A stretch of DNA of 36,767 nucleotides from Negativicutes bacterium (GTDB lineage: Bacteria > Bacillota_C > Negativicutes > Sporomusales_B > JARLHX01), in assembly GCA_031292015.1 (NCBI GenBank), contig JARLHY010000131.1, positions 1-36,767 of the forward strand, read 5' to 3'. Under the pieces are notes generated by a model. It was not told where the DNA came from, ran no database searches, and was given only the letters and a program-made list of their open reading frames with translations. The translations under genes were made by a program, and so were the position numbers. This document shows, one piece after another, positions 25,608 through 34,494 of the stretch (the first letter of the stretch is position 1; each line of letters starts with the position of its first letter).

Positions 25608-25700
25608 TTCGCCACTCCCTGTCCCAGTTTTATCTTCTATATTATTTCTATACGCTAGTGTGCGCAGGAAATCCTCGTGCTACAACAAGCCGGCCGATGC

Positions 25701-25730
25701 TTTACGGACAGCCGGGCCGTTTGGTATAAT
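25701..25730 (+). promoter_or_regulatory. Promoter for the GNAT gene
   Basis: TTTACG (25701-25706), 18-bp spacer, TATAAT (25725-25730), about 65 bp before the start. Confidence 0.6.
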
Positions 25731-25794
25731 TTAGAAAAACGACGTTGGCCGAATCGGCAATACCCCGATTGTGGGGCTGAAGGAAGGGATTTAG

Positions 25795-26292
25795 TTGAGG
25801 CAATACCGTTTCGACGAGATGAAGGAAGAGTATCTTGACGAAGTTTTGGCGATCTATTCGTACTATGTGCTGCATACCACAGCCACCTTTCATGACCGGG
25901 TCCTGACCGCAGGCGAGATGCGGGAAATTGTCTTCTTCGACAGCCCACGCTACAAGACATTCGTAATCTTCGACGACGGCAGCCTCTGCGGCTATGTATT
26001 CATTGCCAGGCACAAAAACCGGGAAGCTTACGACAGTACCGCCGAAGTTTCGGTCTATCTCCGGCCGGGGCTCGGCGGCCGGGGTATCGGCAGCCTGGCC
26101 ATCAAACATATCGAAGAATACGCCCGCAGCCAGAGACTCCATGCCCTTATTGCCACCATCTGCGGCCAGAACGGGGAAAGTATCCGTCTCTTCGCCAAAA
26201 ACGGCTATCGCCAGTGCGCCCACTACCTCGAAGTCGGCCGGAAGTTCGGCCAGCTCCTCGACGTGGTTGCCTACCAGAAGATTTTGGACTAG
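25795..26292 (+). CDS. GNAT-family N-acetyltransferase (phosphinothricin acetyltransferase-like)
   Basis: A 165-aa GNAT protein. EVSVYLRPGLGGRGIGSLAIKHIEEYAR (about residues 84-111) is the acetyl-CoA-binding motif A with the R/Q-x-x-G-x-G/A signature, followed by HALIATICGQNGESIRLFAKNGYRQCAHYLEVGRKFGQLLDVVAYQKIL, close to phosphinothricin acetyltransferases and related amino-group acetylases. TTG 25795 follows AAGGAAGGG; an ATG eight codons later is an alternative. The substrate is not predictable. A terminator-like hairpin at 26325-26360 follows. Confidence 0.88.
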   Translation: MRQYRFDEMKEEYLDEVLAIYSYYVLHTTATFHDRVLTAGEMREIVFFDSPRYKTFVIFDDGSLCGYVFIARHKNREAYDSTAEVSVYLRPGLGGRGIGSLAIKHIEEYARSQRLHALIATICGQNGESIRLFAKNGYRQCAHYLEVGRKFGQLLDVVAYQKILD

Positions 26293-26324
26293 AGGCGAGT
26301 TTGCATTGTAATATGAGTTAAATC

Positions 26325-26362
26325 GAAACCTCGTTGAATACTAATTTCAGCGGGGTTTTCAG
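26325..26362 (+). terminator. Terminator after the GNAT gene
   Basis: AAACCTCGTTGAA pairs imperfectly with TTCAGCGGGGTTTT, with a short T-run. Confidence 0.65.
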
Positions 26363-26457
26363 CAATTCCAGGAAAAGTGTCATACCCTATTGCGAATCAT
26401 CCGCCAAAAGGAGGAGTTTTCCGCCGACGGAAGAAATCAGGAAGAAAGGGGGATACT

Positions 26458-28191
26458 ATGAACCTGATCCGACACGCCAAAATACTCGCGCCGTTTTTCC
26501 GGAGACGCTGGCCGCTGTACGTGGCCGGCATCGTCGTTTTGATCATTGTCGACTTGCTGCAGCTCATCATACCCCGCCTGATCGGCACCGCCATCGATAA
26601 GCTTACAGCAAGCGACTACAGTCTGGGCGGCATTCTCCTTGCCATTACCGCCGTGGCTGTCATTACCGCCCTGTTGCGCTACCTCTACCGTGAATTTATT
26701 ATGGGCACCACCCGCCATCTGGAATTTTTTCTGCGGGAAAAATTATTCAGTCACGCCCTGAGACTGCCGCTGTCTTATTTTGACAACAATGGCCCCGGCC
26801 GGGTCATGGCCCTGACCATCAACGACATCACCGCCGTGCGGGTTGCTGTAGGCCTGGGCATCATGCTGTCGGTAGACGCCGTCATCATGGGGCTGGCATC
26901 CTTCTTGATCATGGCCAGGGTCATTGACTGGCAACTGACCTGGCAGGCGGTCTGCCCCTTGCCGTTTATTCTGCTGGCAGCCACCCGGATGGGGAAGTCG
27001 GTCCATGCGAGCTTCAAAAATGTCCAGAACAAATTCAGCCAGCTGACTGAGTTCACCCAGGAAACCTTCGGCGGCATGCGGGTGATCAAGGGCTTCGCCG
27101 CCGAGAATGTGGCTGTCGGCCGCTTCACCGTCGTAAGCCGGGAAAACGTGGCTGCCAACATTCGTATGGCCAGGCTGCAGGCGGCCTATGTACCGCTTAC
27201 CCATACTTCGCCGATGCTGTGCTACGCCATCGCTCTTTACAGCGGCGGCAGCCTGATTATCGCCGGTCGTCTCACCGTGGGCGACCTTGCTGCCTTTCTC
27301 GGCTATCTGGGACTGATCATCTGGCCGGTACTGGGGCTGGGGTACCTGATCAACATCGTCCAGCGCGGCTCGGCGTCGCTGGCCCGCCTCGACGCCCTGC
27401 TGGCTGAAAGCCCTTACGAGGATGAACTGCCGGCCGCCGCGGACCGCCTGGGCGCGGTGGCGATCGCCGTGCGGGACCTGACCTTCAGCTATCCCGCCGC
27501 AGCCGTGCCGGCGCTGAAAAACCTCAATCTCGCCATTCCTGCCGGGGCCGTGGTCGGAATTGTCGGCCGCACCGGAGCCGGCAAGTCGACCCTTCTGAAA
27601 CTGCTGCTGCGCCTTTACGACCCGCCTCTGGATACCGTTTATGTCGGGGACCGGGAAATTCATGCCATCGACTACCTGACCCTGCGGCAGAGCATTGGCT
27701 ATGTACCTCAGGACGGGCTGCTTTTTTCCAGGCCCATCAGTGAAAACATTGCCTTCGACCGGGACCGTTCCCGCGAGGAAATCGTCGAAGCCGCGTCCCT
27801 GGCGGCGGTGCGGGAAGATATCGACAGCAAACCCTTCGGCTTCAGCACCGTGCTGGGAGAAAAAGGCCGCCGCCTGTCCGGCGGACAGCAGCAGCGGGTG
27901 GCCGTCGCCCGGGCGCTGGTCAAACAGCCGGGCATTTTACTGCTTGATGATGTCTTTGCTCCGCTGGACTATCAGACCCAGACCGAACTGCTGGCCAACA
28001 TCAAGACTTTCAGCGGCGGCCGCACCACCCTCATCGTATCGCAGCGGGTGGCGGCGGTGAAGGACGCCGATTTCATTGTAGTCCTTGAGGGCGGCACTAT
28101 CGCCGAGCAAGGTACCCACGTCGCCCTGGTGGCGGCAAACGGACTGTATCACAAGCTGTACGAACAGCAGCTGCTCGCAGGTGAAGTCTGA
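26458..28191 (+). CDS. ABC exporter half-transporter, degenerate-site subunit
   Basis: A 577-aa type IV (ABCB-like) exporter half with about six membrane helices in residues 1-310, then the NBD. Walker A GRTGAGKST, Q-loop (GYVPQDGLLF), canonical signature LSGGQQQRVAVARAL, and Walker B LLLDDVFAPLD, where Asp replaces the catalytic Glu. ATG 26458 follows GGGGGATACT. It overlaps the next gene by TGATGA-type coupling and pairs with it as a heterodimer, like BmrC/BmrD or TM287/288. The Asp places this subunit at the degenerate ATP site. Substrate unknown; drugs or lipids are typical. Confidence 0.93.
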   Translation: MNLIRHAKILAPFFRRRWPLYVAGIVVLIIVDLLQLIIPRLIGTAIDKLTASDYSLGGILLAITAVAVITALLRYLYREFIMGTTRHLEFFLREKLFSHALRLPLSYFDNNGPGRVMALTINDITAVRVAVGLGIMLSVDAVIMGLASFLIMARVIDWQLTWQAVCPLPFILLAATRMGKSVHASFKNVQNKFSQLTEFTQETFGGMRVIKGFAAENVAVGRFTVVSRENVAANIRMARLQAAYVPLTHTSPMLCYAIALYSGGSLIIAGRLTVGDLAAFLGYLGLIIWPVLGLGYLINIVQRGSASLARLDALLAESPYEDELPAAADRLGAVAIAVRDLTFSYPAAAVPALKNLNLAIPAGAVVGIVGRTGAGKSTLLKLLLRLYDPPLDTVYVGDREIHAIDYLTLRQSIGYVPQDGLLFSRPISENIAFDRDRSREEIVEAASLAAVREDIDSKPFGFSTVLGEKGRRLSGGQQQRVAVARALVKQPGILLLDDVFAPLDYQTQTELLANIKTFSGGRTTLIVSQRVAAVKDADFIVVLEGGTIAEQGTHVALVAANGLYHKLYEQQLLAGEV

Positions 28192-29963
28192 TGAGCATGT
28201 ACTATCGCGGCAAAGACTATGATAACGTCGACACCATGCGGCCGTTGGACCGAAAAGTACTAACCGTGCTGTGGTCGTTTGCCAGGCCGTTCCGCCCGCT
28301 GCTCTTCACGGCCCTGGCGGTGATGCTGCTGGGCACGGCGGCCGACCTGGTGCGGCCCTACCTGCTCAAAGTGGCCATCGACGACCAGATCGCAGCGAGG
28401 AATATCGACGGCCTGCTGCGTACCGCCTGGCTATACGGCGCCACCATTTTGCTGAGCGGCGTCTTTGATTATATCCAGACTCTGCTGCTTCAGTACATCG
28501 GTCAGAAGATCATTTTCGATGTGCGGCAGAAGGTCTTCCGTTACTTGCTCTATCAGCGTTACGCCGAACTGGAGAATCAGCCGGTGGGCCGGATGGTGAC
28601 ACGGGTGACCAACGATACCGACGCCATTGAGGATCTTTACACCGACGTCATCGTCGCCTTCGCCAGTGATTTTCTGGTCCTTGTGGGCATTATCGTCGTT
28701 ATGCTGCTCATTGACTGGCGGATGGCCCTGGCTTCCTTCACCGTCATTCCGCTGATGGCGGTGCTGGCCGTGAATTATCAGCGTCACGCCCGCAAGGCCT
28801 ACCGGATGGTGCGGGAGAAGACTGCAGCCATCAACAGTTTCCTTCAGGAATCAATGAACGGCATCAGTGTCATCAAGGCCTTCGCCCGTTTCCGACGGTC
28901 CGGGGACGACTACCGCGCCGTCAACCGGGAATACCTGGCCGCAGGCCTGCAGGAAATGAGGCTGTTCGCGCTGTACCGGCCGCTGGTCGACCTGGTCTAT
29001 ACCCTGGCGGTGGTGGTGGTGGTGCTGTGGTTTGGTGGCTGGCAGAGCCGCTACGGTGGTGTGGAGATCGGCGTCATTGTCGCCTTTCTCCGCTATGTGG
29101 AAAAATTCTTCTGGCCCATCAAGGACCTGGCCGAGAAGTACAGCCTGCTGCAGTCGGCGCTGGCGGCAGCCGAACGGGTCTACGACATGATTGAGGGCCA
29201 GCCGGCGGAAGAACCGCCCGGAACGTCCGCCGACCGCGACTTTCGCGGCGACATCTGCTTTGAGGACGTCTGGTTCGCCTATGAAGAGCCCCACTGGGTA
29301 CTGCGGGGCGTAACTCTCCAGGCCCGGGCCGGTGAGCTTGTGGGTATCGCCGGCCTCAGCGGGTCAGGCAAAACCACCCTTGTCAGCCTGCTGCTGCGGT
29401 TTTACGAACCGCAGCAGGGCCGGATCCTCCTCGACGGCACCGACATTCGCGATATCCCGCTCAATATCCTGCGCCGCAAGGTCGGGGTTGTGTTCCAGGA
29501 AGTGCATATGTTCAACGGCACCGTAGCTGACAACATCAGCCTGTTCGACCCGTCCATAAGCCGGGAAGAGATCATGGCCGCCGCCAGGACCGCCAATATC
29601 GACGCTTTTATCGACAGCCTGCCCCAAGGCTATGACACCCCCATCGGTTACCAGGGGGCGTTGGTTTCGGTAGGCCAGCGACAACTGTTGTCCCTGGCCC
29701 GGGCCCTGGCCTGCCGCTCGGATGTGCTGGTGCTGGATGAAGCCACCTCCAGCATTGACGGCGAGACCGAACTGCTGATCCAAAATGCGCTGGTGAAGAT
29801 AGCCGCAGAAAGGACCATGCTGGTGGTGGCCCACCGGCTTTCCACCATCGCCGCCGCCGACCGGATCATCGTTCTCCACCAGGGGAGGCTGACCGAACAG
29901 GGGACCCATGGCGAACTTCTCGATGCTCGGGGTCTGTACTGGCGGCTTTACAACAGCCAGTGA
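28191..29963 (+). CDS. ABC exporter half-transporter, consensus-site subunit
   Basis: A 590-aa partner of the preceding ABC half. Membrane domain in about residues 30-340, then NBD with Walker A GLSGSGKTT, Q-loop (GVVFQEVHMF), a changed signature VSVGQRQLLSLARAL instead of LSGGQ, and an intact Walker B plus Glu in VLVLDEATSSID and H-loop in VVAHRLSTI. In heterodimeric exporters one site uses the degenerate signature with the Asp-type Walker B, and the other is fully active; the two genes show exactly this complementary pattern. Start ATG 28191 overlaps the upstream stop, indicating translational coupling. Confidence 0.93.
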   Translation: MSMYYRGKDYDNVDTMRPLDRKVLTVLWSFARPFRPLLFTALAVMLLGTAADLVRPYLLKVAIDDQIAARNIDGLLRTAWLYGATILLSGVFDYIQTLLLQYIGQKIIFDVRQKVFRYLLYQRYAELENQPVGRMVTRVTNDTDAIEDLYTDVIVAFASDFLVLVGIIVVMLLIDWRMALASFTVIPLMAVLAVNYQRHARKAYRMVREKTAAINSFLQESMNGISVIKAFARFRRSGDDYRAVNREYLAAGLQEMRLFALYRPLVDLVYTLAVVVVVLWFGGWQSRYGGVEIGVIVAFLRYVEKFFWPIKDLAEKYSLLQSALAAAERVYDMIEGQPAEEPPGTSADRDFRGDICFEDVWFAYEEPHWVLRGVTLQARAGELVGIAGLSGSGKTTLVSLLLRFYEPQQGRILLDGTDIRDIPLNILRRKVGVVFQEVHMFNGTVADNISLFDPSISREEIMAAARTANIDAFIDSLPQGYDTPIGYQGALVSVGQRQLLSLARALACRSDVLVLDEATSSIDGETELLIQNALVKIAAERTMLVVAHRLSTIAAADRIIVLHQGRLTEQGTHGELLDARGLYWRLYNSQ

Positions 29964-30069
29964 AGATTAGCAAATTTGGCCGCCGGGACCGGTACGGCCG
30001 GCAGGAGAACAGGCCTCCGGCAGGGAAATAATAGGAAAGAATATGATCACATTATCAGGAGGTAGCGCC

Positions 30070-30564
30070 ATGAGCAACTTGTACAACGATCTTGAAGGAC
30101 TACGGATAGCCGTCGAAATCGAAACCCGGGGTCGCGAGTTTTACCGCCAGGCTTACGAACACTCTGCCGTAAAAGAAGAGAAGGATTTGTTCCTGTGGCT
30201 GATGAACGAGGAAATCCATCATCAGACCGCCTTTACCAATATATTCAACAAAATCAATGAAACCAAGGAAGCCCATTCTGCCGAGTACCTGTTCGACCCT
30301 GAGGTATCGCGCTATCTCACCGTGCTGGCTGAGCACCACGTCTTTCCGGCCGGCGACAAAACCAAAGCGGTTATCGCCGAGCTGAAGTCCATCCAGGCCA
30401 TTTTGGCTCTGGCCATGCAAGCCGAAAAAGATTCGGTGCTGTTCTACGACGAACTGGCCAACAACGCCCGTTTTCCTGATGCCAAGAAAATCTTCGGTCA
30501 GCTCAAAGCCGAAGAACAGTCCCATGTAGTGAGGATCCGCGAAATGATCGACGCCTGGGCCTGA
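30070..30564 (+). CDS. Rubrerythrin-like ferritin-fold diiron protein
   Basis: A 164-aa four-helix-bundle protein. Iron-ligand pairs are seen as EIETRGREFY and NEEIHHQTAF in the first half and MQAEKDSVLFYDELA and KAEEQSHVVRIREM in the second, the ExnExxH pattern of erythrin-family proteins. There is no rubredoxin CxxC tail, so it is a short form without its own electron-transfer domain. In anaerobes such proteins reduce peroxide or store iron. ATG 30070 follows AGGAGGT by about 6 nt. A glutaredoxin-like gene follows 35 bp later and may be its redox partner. Confidence 0.88.
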   Translation: MSNLYNDLEGLRIAVEIETRGREFYRQAYEHSAVKEEKDLFLWLMNEEIHHQTAFTNIFNKINETKEAHSAEYLFDPEVSRYLTVLAEHHVFPAGDKTKAVIAELKSIQAILALAMQAEKDSVLFYDELANNARFPDAKKIFGQLKAEEQSHVVRIREMIDAWA

Positions 30565-30599
30565 TTTAAAGGAGCCGAGAAAAAAAGGAGGAGTGGAGC

Positions 30600-30866
30600 A
30601 TGGAAGTCAATCTTATCCTCTACAACCTGGAAACTTGCCCCGAATGCCGTTCGATCCGGGAAAAAATGGGTGAACTTGAATTGACCTATGTCTGCGCCAA
30701 CGTCAATCCGGTACGGGAAAAGCGCCACAAGGTATTCGCGGCCAGCGGCCAATACTCTGTCCCGGTGCTGGTGGACGGAACTACCATGCTGACCTCCACT
30801 GACAACATTCTTGAATACCTGCTGGAAAAGTATAGCGACCATGCCGTGAAACCGGTAAAATACTAA
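30600..30866 (+). CDS. Glutaredoxin-like protein
   Basis: An 88-aa thioredoxin-fold protein. The active-site motif is CPEC near residue 13 (LYNLETCPECRSIREKMGELELTYVC); the cis-Pro loop is YSVPVLVDGTTMLTSTDNILEYLLEKY. The sequence CPEC differs from CPYC glutaredoxins and resembles glutaredoxin-related NrdH/GST-N-type proteins in anaerobes. ATG 30600 follows GGAGGAG. It probably transfers electrons or controls thiol state with the rubrerythrin-like protein. Confidence 0.85.
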   Translation: MEVNLILYNLETCPECRSIREKMGELELTYVCANVNPVREKRHKVFAASGQYSVPVLVDGTTMLTSTDNILEYLLEKYSDHAVKPVKY

Positions 30867-30916
30867 GACGCCAGCGGCCGCTCCCGCATATTATGTAATG
30901 TGGGAGGGATGCTTAA

Positions 30917-31084
30917 GTGGCACAAAACGATCGCCGGTCATGTCCGGTACACGACCATATCAAGTTGATTTGCCCCTATTGTTCCGGTCTTCTGGAGGTG
31001 CCCATGTGTCAGGCCGTCAACGGGGAAAAAATAGTCTGTCCCCATTGCCGCCGCGAATTTGAGTTTCAGCGGGAACCTGATTGA
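30917..31084 (+). CDS. Small zinc-ribbon protein (55 aa)
   Basis: A short gene from GTG 30917, with GGGAGGG 8 nt upstream: MAQNDRRSCPVHDHIKLICPYCSGLLEV, then IVCPHCRREFEFQREPD. Two CPxC knuckles (CPYC and CPHC) make a classic zinc ribbon, with an extra Cys pair nearby. Stand-alone zinc ribbons are often adaptor or RNA/DNA-binding proteins; the function here is unknown. It is on the same strand as, and in line with, the glutaredoxin and membrane-peptide genes. Confidence 0.7.
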   Translation: MAQNDRRSCPVHDHIKLICPYCSGLLEVPMCQAVNGEKIVCPHCRREFEFQREPD

Positions 31085-31144
31085 AAAACCCCGTGAATTC
31101 TGTACAATGAAATTAGCAGAAAAATAGACAGGGGAGGGTTCGGA

Positions 31145-31276
31145 ATGGCCAAAGGAATCAGCAAGCGTGATTATCACCGGCAGGACATGGATAAACTTAA
31201 CCGCACTGCGCTGTTCATCGGTGGGGCGGTGGCTGCGGCTATCGTGCTGATGATGGTGGTCTCCTTCCTAACCTAA
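31145..31276 (+). CDS. Small single-pass membrane protein (43 aa)
   Basis: ATG 31145 follows GGGAGG by about 8 nt and gives MAKGISKRDYHRQDMDKLNRTALFIGGAVAAAIVLMMVVSFLT: a basic, polar N-terminus and one C-terminal membrane helix (residues 22-42). Probably a cytoplasmic-facing anchor or a regulator of a membrane complex; no family recognised. It precedes a hairpin (GCGCCGCTGTGGCGC with T-run at about 31288-31308) that may terminate the transcript. Confidence 0.65.
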   Translation: MAKGISKRDYHRQDMDKLNRTALFIGGAVAAAIVLMMVVSFLT

Positions 31277-31286
31277 TTTTCTCCTT

Positions 31287-31310
31287 AGCGCCGCTGTGGC
31301 GCTTCTTTTT
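31287..31310 (+). terminator. Short terminator
   Basis: AGCGCC pairs with GGCGCT over a GCTGT loop, followed by TCTTTTTC. Confidence 0.65.
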
Positions 31311-31373
31311 CAACTTCACCGCCGGACGGGCCGGCGGCCGACAATTGCTCACATCATGAGAAAGGATGAGACA

Positions 31374-31916
31374 ATGGCCGGGATTAAAACAACCGAAGAC
31401 AGGTCATTTCTGACCGAGAAACTGCCGATGTTCATCGCCATCACCACGGTGGTCCTGGCGGTATGCACAACCTTGGCATCCTTCAAGGCGGCCGGCTACG
31501 GCAACCGGATGGTACTGGCCCAGAATCAGGCCTCTGATCAATGGGCCTACTACCAGGCCAAAAGCATCAAAGAAACGACGTATCAAGTACAGCGGGATGC
31601 GCTGAGCGTTGCCATGCAGCAAGCGTCCCAACCGGAGGCCTACGCCGCCAAGATCGCTGATTACGACAAGGAGCTGACCCGCTACCGGCAGGAGAAAAAT
31701 GAGATACAGAATGAAGCCAAACGACTGGAAAATGAACGCGACGTGGCCCAGGGATTCAACTCCCGCTTCGGCCAGGCGATGATATTCCTCCAGATTGGTA
31801 TTCTGTTGGCTTCGCTGGCCTCGATCAATAAGGTCAGATATTATTGGTATATGAGCCTTGTCAGCGGCGGCGCCGGGATAGTTCTGTTTTTCCACACGCT
31901 GTACCAGGCTTTATAA
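31374..31916 (+). CDS. DUF4337-family membrane protein
   Basis: A 180-aa protein of the DUF4337 type. One N-terminal membrane helix (MFIAITTVVLAVCTTLASF), a soluble region with the conserved QASDQWAYYQAKSIK motif and a coiled-coil-like stretch (IADYDKELTRYRQEKNEIQNEAKRLENERD), then two C-terminal helices (FGQAMIFLQIGILLASLASI and YWYMSLVSGGAGIVLFFHTLY). Function unknown. ATG 31374 has AAAGGA 9 nt before it; ATG 31356 is also possible. Confidence 0.85.
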   Translation: MAGIKTTEDRSFLTEKLPMFIAITTVVLAVCTTLASFKAAGYGNRMVLAQNQASDQWAYYQAKSIKETTYQVQRDALSVAMQQASQPEAYAAKIADYDKELTRYRQEKNEIQNEAKRLENERDVAQGFNSRFGQAMIFLQIGILLASLASINKVRYYWYMSLVSGGAGIVLFFHTLYQAL

Positions 31917-31947
31917 AACAGGCGGCGACTAGGCGGGAGGTATCGGA

Positions 31948-33171
31948 ATGGAAAAAGAATGGGTGGCGGCCACCCTCGAACGGTTGGCCGGGATCGGCAA
32001 GACGGAGCGGGGCATAACCAGGCTGGCCTTTGACGCCGCGGAACGTCAGGCCAGGCAGTACATCGGGGAGGAAATGCGCCAGGCTGGCCTGACCGTACGG
32101 ATCGATGCCTTCGGTAACGTCATCGGCCGCCTGGAGGGGACCGTCCCTGGCGCGCCGGCGGTGGTTACCGGTTCGCATCTTGATACCGTGCCGGAAGGCG
32201 GCAGCTATGACGGCGCAGTGGGCGTTGTCGGCGCCCTGGCGGCGATCCGGCACCTCAAAGCCGCCGGACCGTTGTCCCACCCCCTGGAAATAATTGTTTT
32301 CGCGGCCGAGGAATCCAGCCGCTTCGGATTTGGAACCATGGGCAGCAAGGCTATGACCGGGACTGCCAACATCTCCGCCTGGAACAAAGCCCAGGATCAG
32401 GCCGGGGTATCGTTCGCCGCGGCTCTGGCTGCCGAGGGGCTTGACCTGAACAGGGTGAGGGAAGCCGCCCGCCGTCGTGAAGAAATCAAAGCCTTCGTCG
32501 AGCTGCATATTGAGCAGGGGCCGGTACTGGAGCGGGCCGGGGCGAGGATCGGCGTGGTCGAGGCCATTGCTGCTCCCACCCGTCTGAGGATGATCGTGGA
32601 AGGCACTCCGGCCCACTCGGGCACAACTCCGATGGAAGATCGCCAGGATGCGCTGGTAAGCGCGGCGATGATCATCCTGGCAGTGCAGGAAATCGCCCTG
32701 GAAGAGAGCTACCGAGGGACCGTCGGGACGGTGGGCATCGTCAAAGTTCATCCCAATGTCATGAATGTCGTTCCCGGGCGGGTGGAACTGGGGGTGGACA
32801 TCCGCGGGGTGGATCACGAGAGCATCATTGACACCATCCAGGAAATCAAAGACGCCGTGAGCACCATCGCCGACGGGCAGGAAACCCCGGTGTCCATCGT
32901 TGTCCTGACCTCGGAAAAACCAGTGCCGCTTCATTCTGAGATCGTCGACACCATCGAAGATGCCTGCCGGACGCTCAGCTTGTCGTGCCGACGGATGAAC
33001 AGCGGCGCGGGGCACGACGCCATGAACATGGCCTACATCGCCCCGACCGGAATGATTTTTATCCCCTGCCGGGCCGGTATCAGCCATAACCCGGACGAAT
33101 ACGCCGCTCCGGATGACATCATGAACGGTATCGCAGTTCTCACCGAGACGCTGCAGCAGCTAGCGAGGTAG
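31948..33171 (+). CDS. M20-family amidohydrolase (hydantoinase/carbamoylase type)
   Basis: A 407-aa zinc-dependent amidase of the allantoate amidohydrolase / N-carbamoyl-amino-acid hydrolase group. Metal motifs are TGSHLDTVPEGGSYDGAVG (His and Asp), FAAEESSRFGFGTMGS (Glu pair) and the terminal GAGHDAMNMAYIAPTGMIFIPCRAGISHNPDEYA (His). VELHIEQGPVLER and the dimerisation domain VEGTPAHSGTTPMEDRQDALVSAAM complete the family pattern. These enzymes release ammonia from ureido or carbamoyl compounds. GGAGGT lies 8-9 nt before ATG 31948. The next gene starts 5 bp after its stop. Confidence 0.92.
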   Translation: MEKEWVAATLERLAGIGKTERGITRLAFDAAERQARQYIGEEMRQAGLTVRIDAFGNVIGRLEGTVPGAPAVVTGSHLDTVPEGGSYDGAVGVVGALAAIRHLKAAGPLSHPLEIIVFAAEESSRFGFGTMGSKAMTGTANISAWNKAQDQAGVSFAAALAAEGLDLNRVREAARRREEIKAFVELHIEQGPVLERAGARIGVVEAIAAPTRLRMIVEGTPAHSGTTPMEDRQDALVSAAMIILAVQEIALEESYRGTVGTVGIVKVHPNVMNVVPGRVELGVDIRGVDHESIIDTIQEIKDAVSTIADGQETPVSIVVLTSEKPVPLHSEIVDTIEDACRTLSLSCRRMNSGAGHDAMNMAYIAPTGMIFIPCRAGISHNPDEYAAPDDIMNGIAVLTETLQQLAR

Positions 33172-33175
33172 AAAT

Positions 33176-33880
33176 ATGCGCATCAATGTCTGTTTTACAC
33201 CGCAGGATTACCTGCGGCAAACTTTTGTCGGCGGTCATTCGGCGGTGGTCATCGATGTCCTGCGGGCGACTACATCCATTACCGCCGCTCTGGCCAACGG
33301 CTGTCGGCAGTTTATTCCGGTGGCGACAGTAGAAGAAGCCCAGACCCAGAAAAAGGACTTCCCTGACGCCCTATTGGGTGGGGAGCGCCAGGCCAGGCTC
33401 ATTCCCGGGTTCGATCTGGGGAATTCGCCTTTTGAATACAGCCGGGGGGTAGTGGAGGGGAAAACCATTATTATGACCACCACCAACGGCACCCTGGCCT
33501 TGAAGACGGCGGAAGAGGCCGCCAGCGTCTACACAGGCAGTTTTGTCAACGCCGCCGCCCTCTGCGACAGACTCAGCGCCGAAGGTCGGGATATTACCCT
33601 GCTCTGCGCCGGCACCCTCGGCCGCTTTTCCCTTGAAGACGCTCTTTGCGCCGGACTGATCACCGAGCGCTTAAGCGAAAAGGCCAAGCTGGGAGATGCC
33701 GCCATGGCGGTTCAGGCAATGTACCGGGATTTTTGCGGCGACCTCGCCGCCCGGGTGGCCCGGTCGTCTCACGCCGTATACCTTCTGGAAAATGGTTTTG
33801 CCGCCGATGTAGGCTACTGTCTGCAGACCGACGTGTTCGATATAGTGCCGGAGTTTCGCGACAATGTGATCACTGCATAA
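33176..33880 (+). CDS. comB: 2-phosphosulfolactate phosphatase family protein (ComB-like)
   Basis: A 234-aa ComB-type protein. Recognisable segments are VVIDVLRATTSITAALANGC (metal/active-site strand), LLGGERQARLIPGFDLGNSPFEYS, IIMTTTNGTLAL and LLCAGTLGRFSLEDALCAGLI. In methanogens ComB removes phosphate from 2-phosphosulfolactate for coenzyme M; in Bacillota without coenzyme M the role is unclear. ATG 33176 lies 5 bp after the M20 gene stop, so they are translationally close. A terminator follows at 33925-33965. Confidence 0.88.
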   Translation: MRINVCFTPQDYLRQTFVGGHSAVVIDVLRATTSITAALANGCRQFIPVATVEEAQTQKKDFPDALLGGERQARLIPGFDLGNSPFEYSRGVVEGKTIIMTTTNGTLALKTAEEAASVYTGSFVNAAALCDRLSAEGRDITLLCAGTLGRFSLEDALCAGLITERLSEKAKLGDAAMAVQAMYRDFCGDLAARVARSSHAVYLLENGFAADVGYCLQTDVFDIVPEFRDNVITA

Positions 33881-33924
33881 GATAGAAATTCGCAACAGGC
33901 TGAAACTTTTTGCGAATACTCAAA

Positions 33925-33966
33925 AAAGCCCCCGACGTCTCTGGGAAGAGCGCCAAGGGGCTTTTT
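33925..33966. terminator. Bidirectional terminator
   Basis: AAAAAAGCCCC and GGGGCTTTTT flank a GC-rich loop between the convergent comB-like and zinc-finger genes. Confidence 0.8.
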
Positions 33967-33973
33967 CGCCGTT

Positions 33974-34324
33974 TCAGATCGGATAACAGGGATACTGGTA
34001 ATAAGGATACGGGTAGCCGAAATAGGAGTAAAAGCACGGATAAAGATAGTGGCCCGGATAGTACTCCGGATAGGCTGCCCCGGCTAAATAGCCGAGACCC
34101 TGGCCAAGCCCGGCCCCTGTCAGCCGCGGCGGTTCGTGGGCGTGTTGGCCGCAGGCCGGACAGTGAGGACGGTCGAAATGGTACTCATGACCGCAGTGGG
34201 GGCAAACAATCACATGAACTAAACAGCATTTTTCATAAATCTTATACCGGGTGTCAACGCTGCCCACGCACTTTTTCCTGCATTCCGGCTTGTGGCATCC
34301 ACCGGCAAGGCCGTCATGTTCCAT
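33974..34324 (-). CDS. Small Cys-rich protein with Tyr/Pro-rich tail
   Basis: A 116-aa protein from ATG 34324 (GGAGGT 6 nt upstream; a first ATG at 34330 abuts the site). The N-terminal half contains many Cys (CHKPECRKKCVGS..., YKIYEKCCLVHVIVCPHCGHEYHFDRPHCPACGQH), that is zinc-ribbon CPHC/CPAC pairs, and the C-terminus is low-complexity with repeated YP (SYFGYPYPYYQYPCYPI). Resembles spore-coat- or inner-membrane-anchor-like small proteins, but the family is not recognised. The glycine-rich LGYLAGAAYPEYYPGHYLYP segment may be disordered. Confidence 0.65.
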   Translation of the reverse strand: MEHDGLAGGCHKPECRKKCVGSVDTRYKIYEKCCLVHVIVCPHCGHEYHFDRPHCPACGQHAHEPPRLTGAGLGQGLGYLAGAAYPEYYPGHYLYPCFYSYFGYPYPYYQYPCYPI

Positions 34325-34446
34325 AATCATACCTCCAGAAATTGTTGGGGGGTGACTTGATATATTATATGAACCAGCGGATAACAGTGTTTTTATGTAT
34401 AATCGTAATATTGTAATTTTACTGGAAAATTCTCCTGCGATCCGGA

Positions 34447-34486
34447 GCAGAAACAACCGGCAGGTTAGCCTGCCGGTTGTTTCTGC
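34447..34486. terminator. Perfect 18-bp hairpin
   Basis: Arms 34447-34464 and 34469-34486 pair perfectly around TTAG. It lies after the small gene at 34495-34689 on the minus strand; A/T tracts sit inside the stem. Confidence 0.75.
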
Positions 34487-34494
34487 ATGACCCT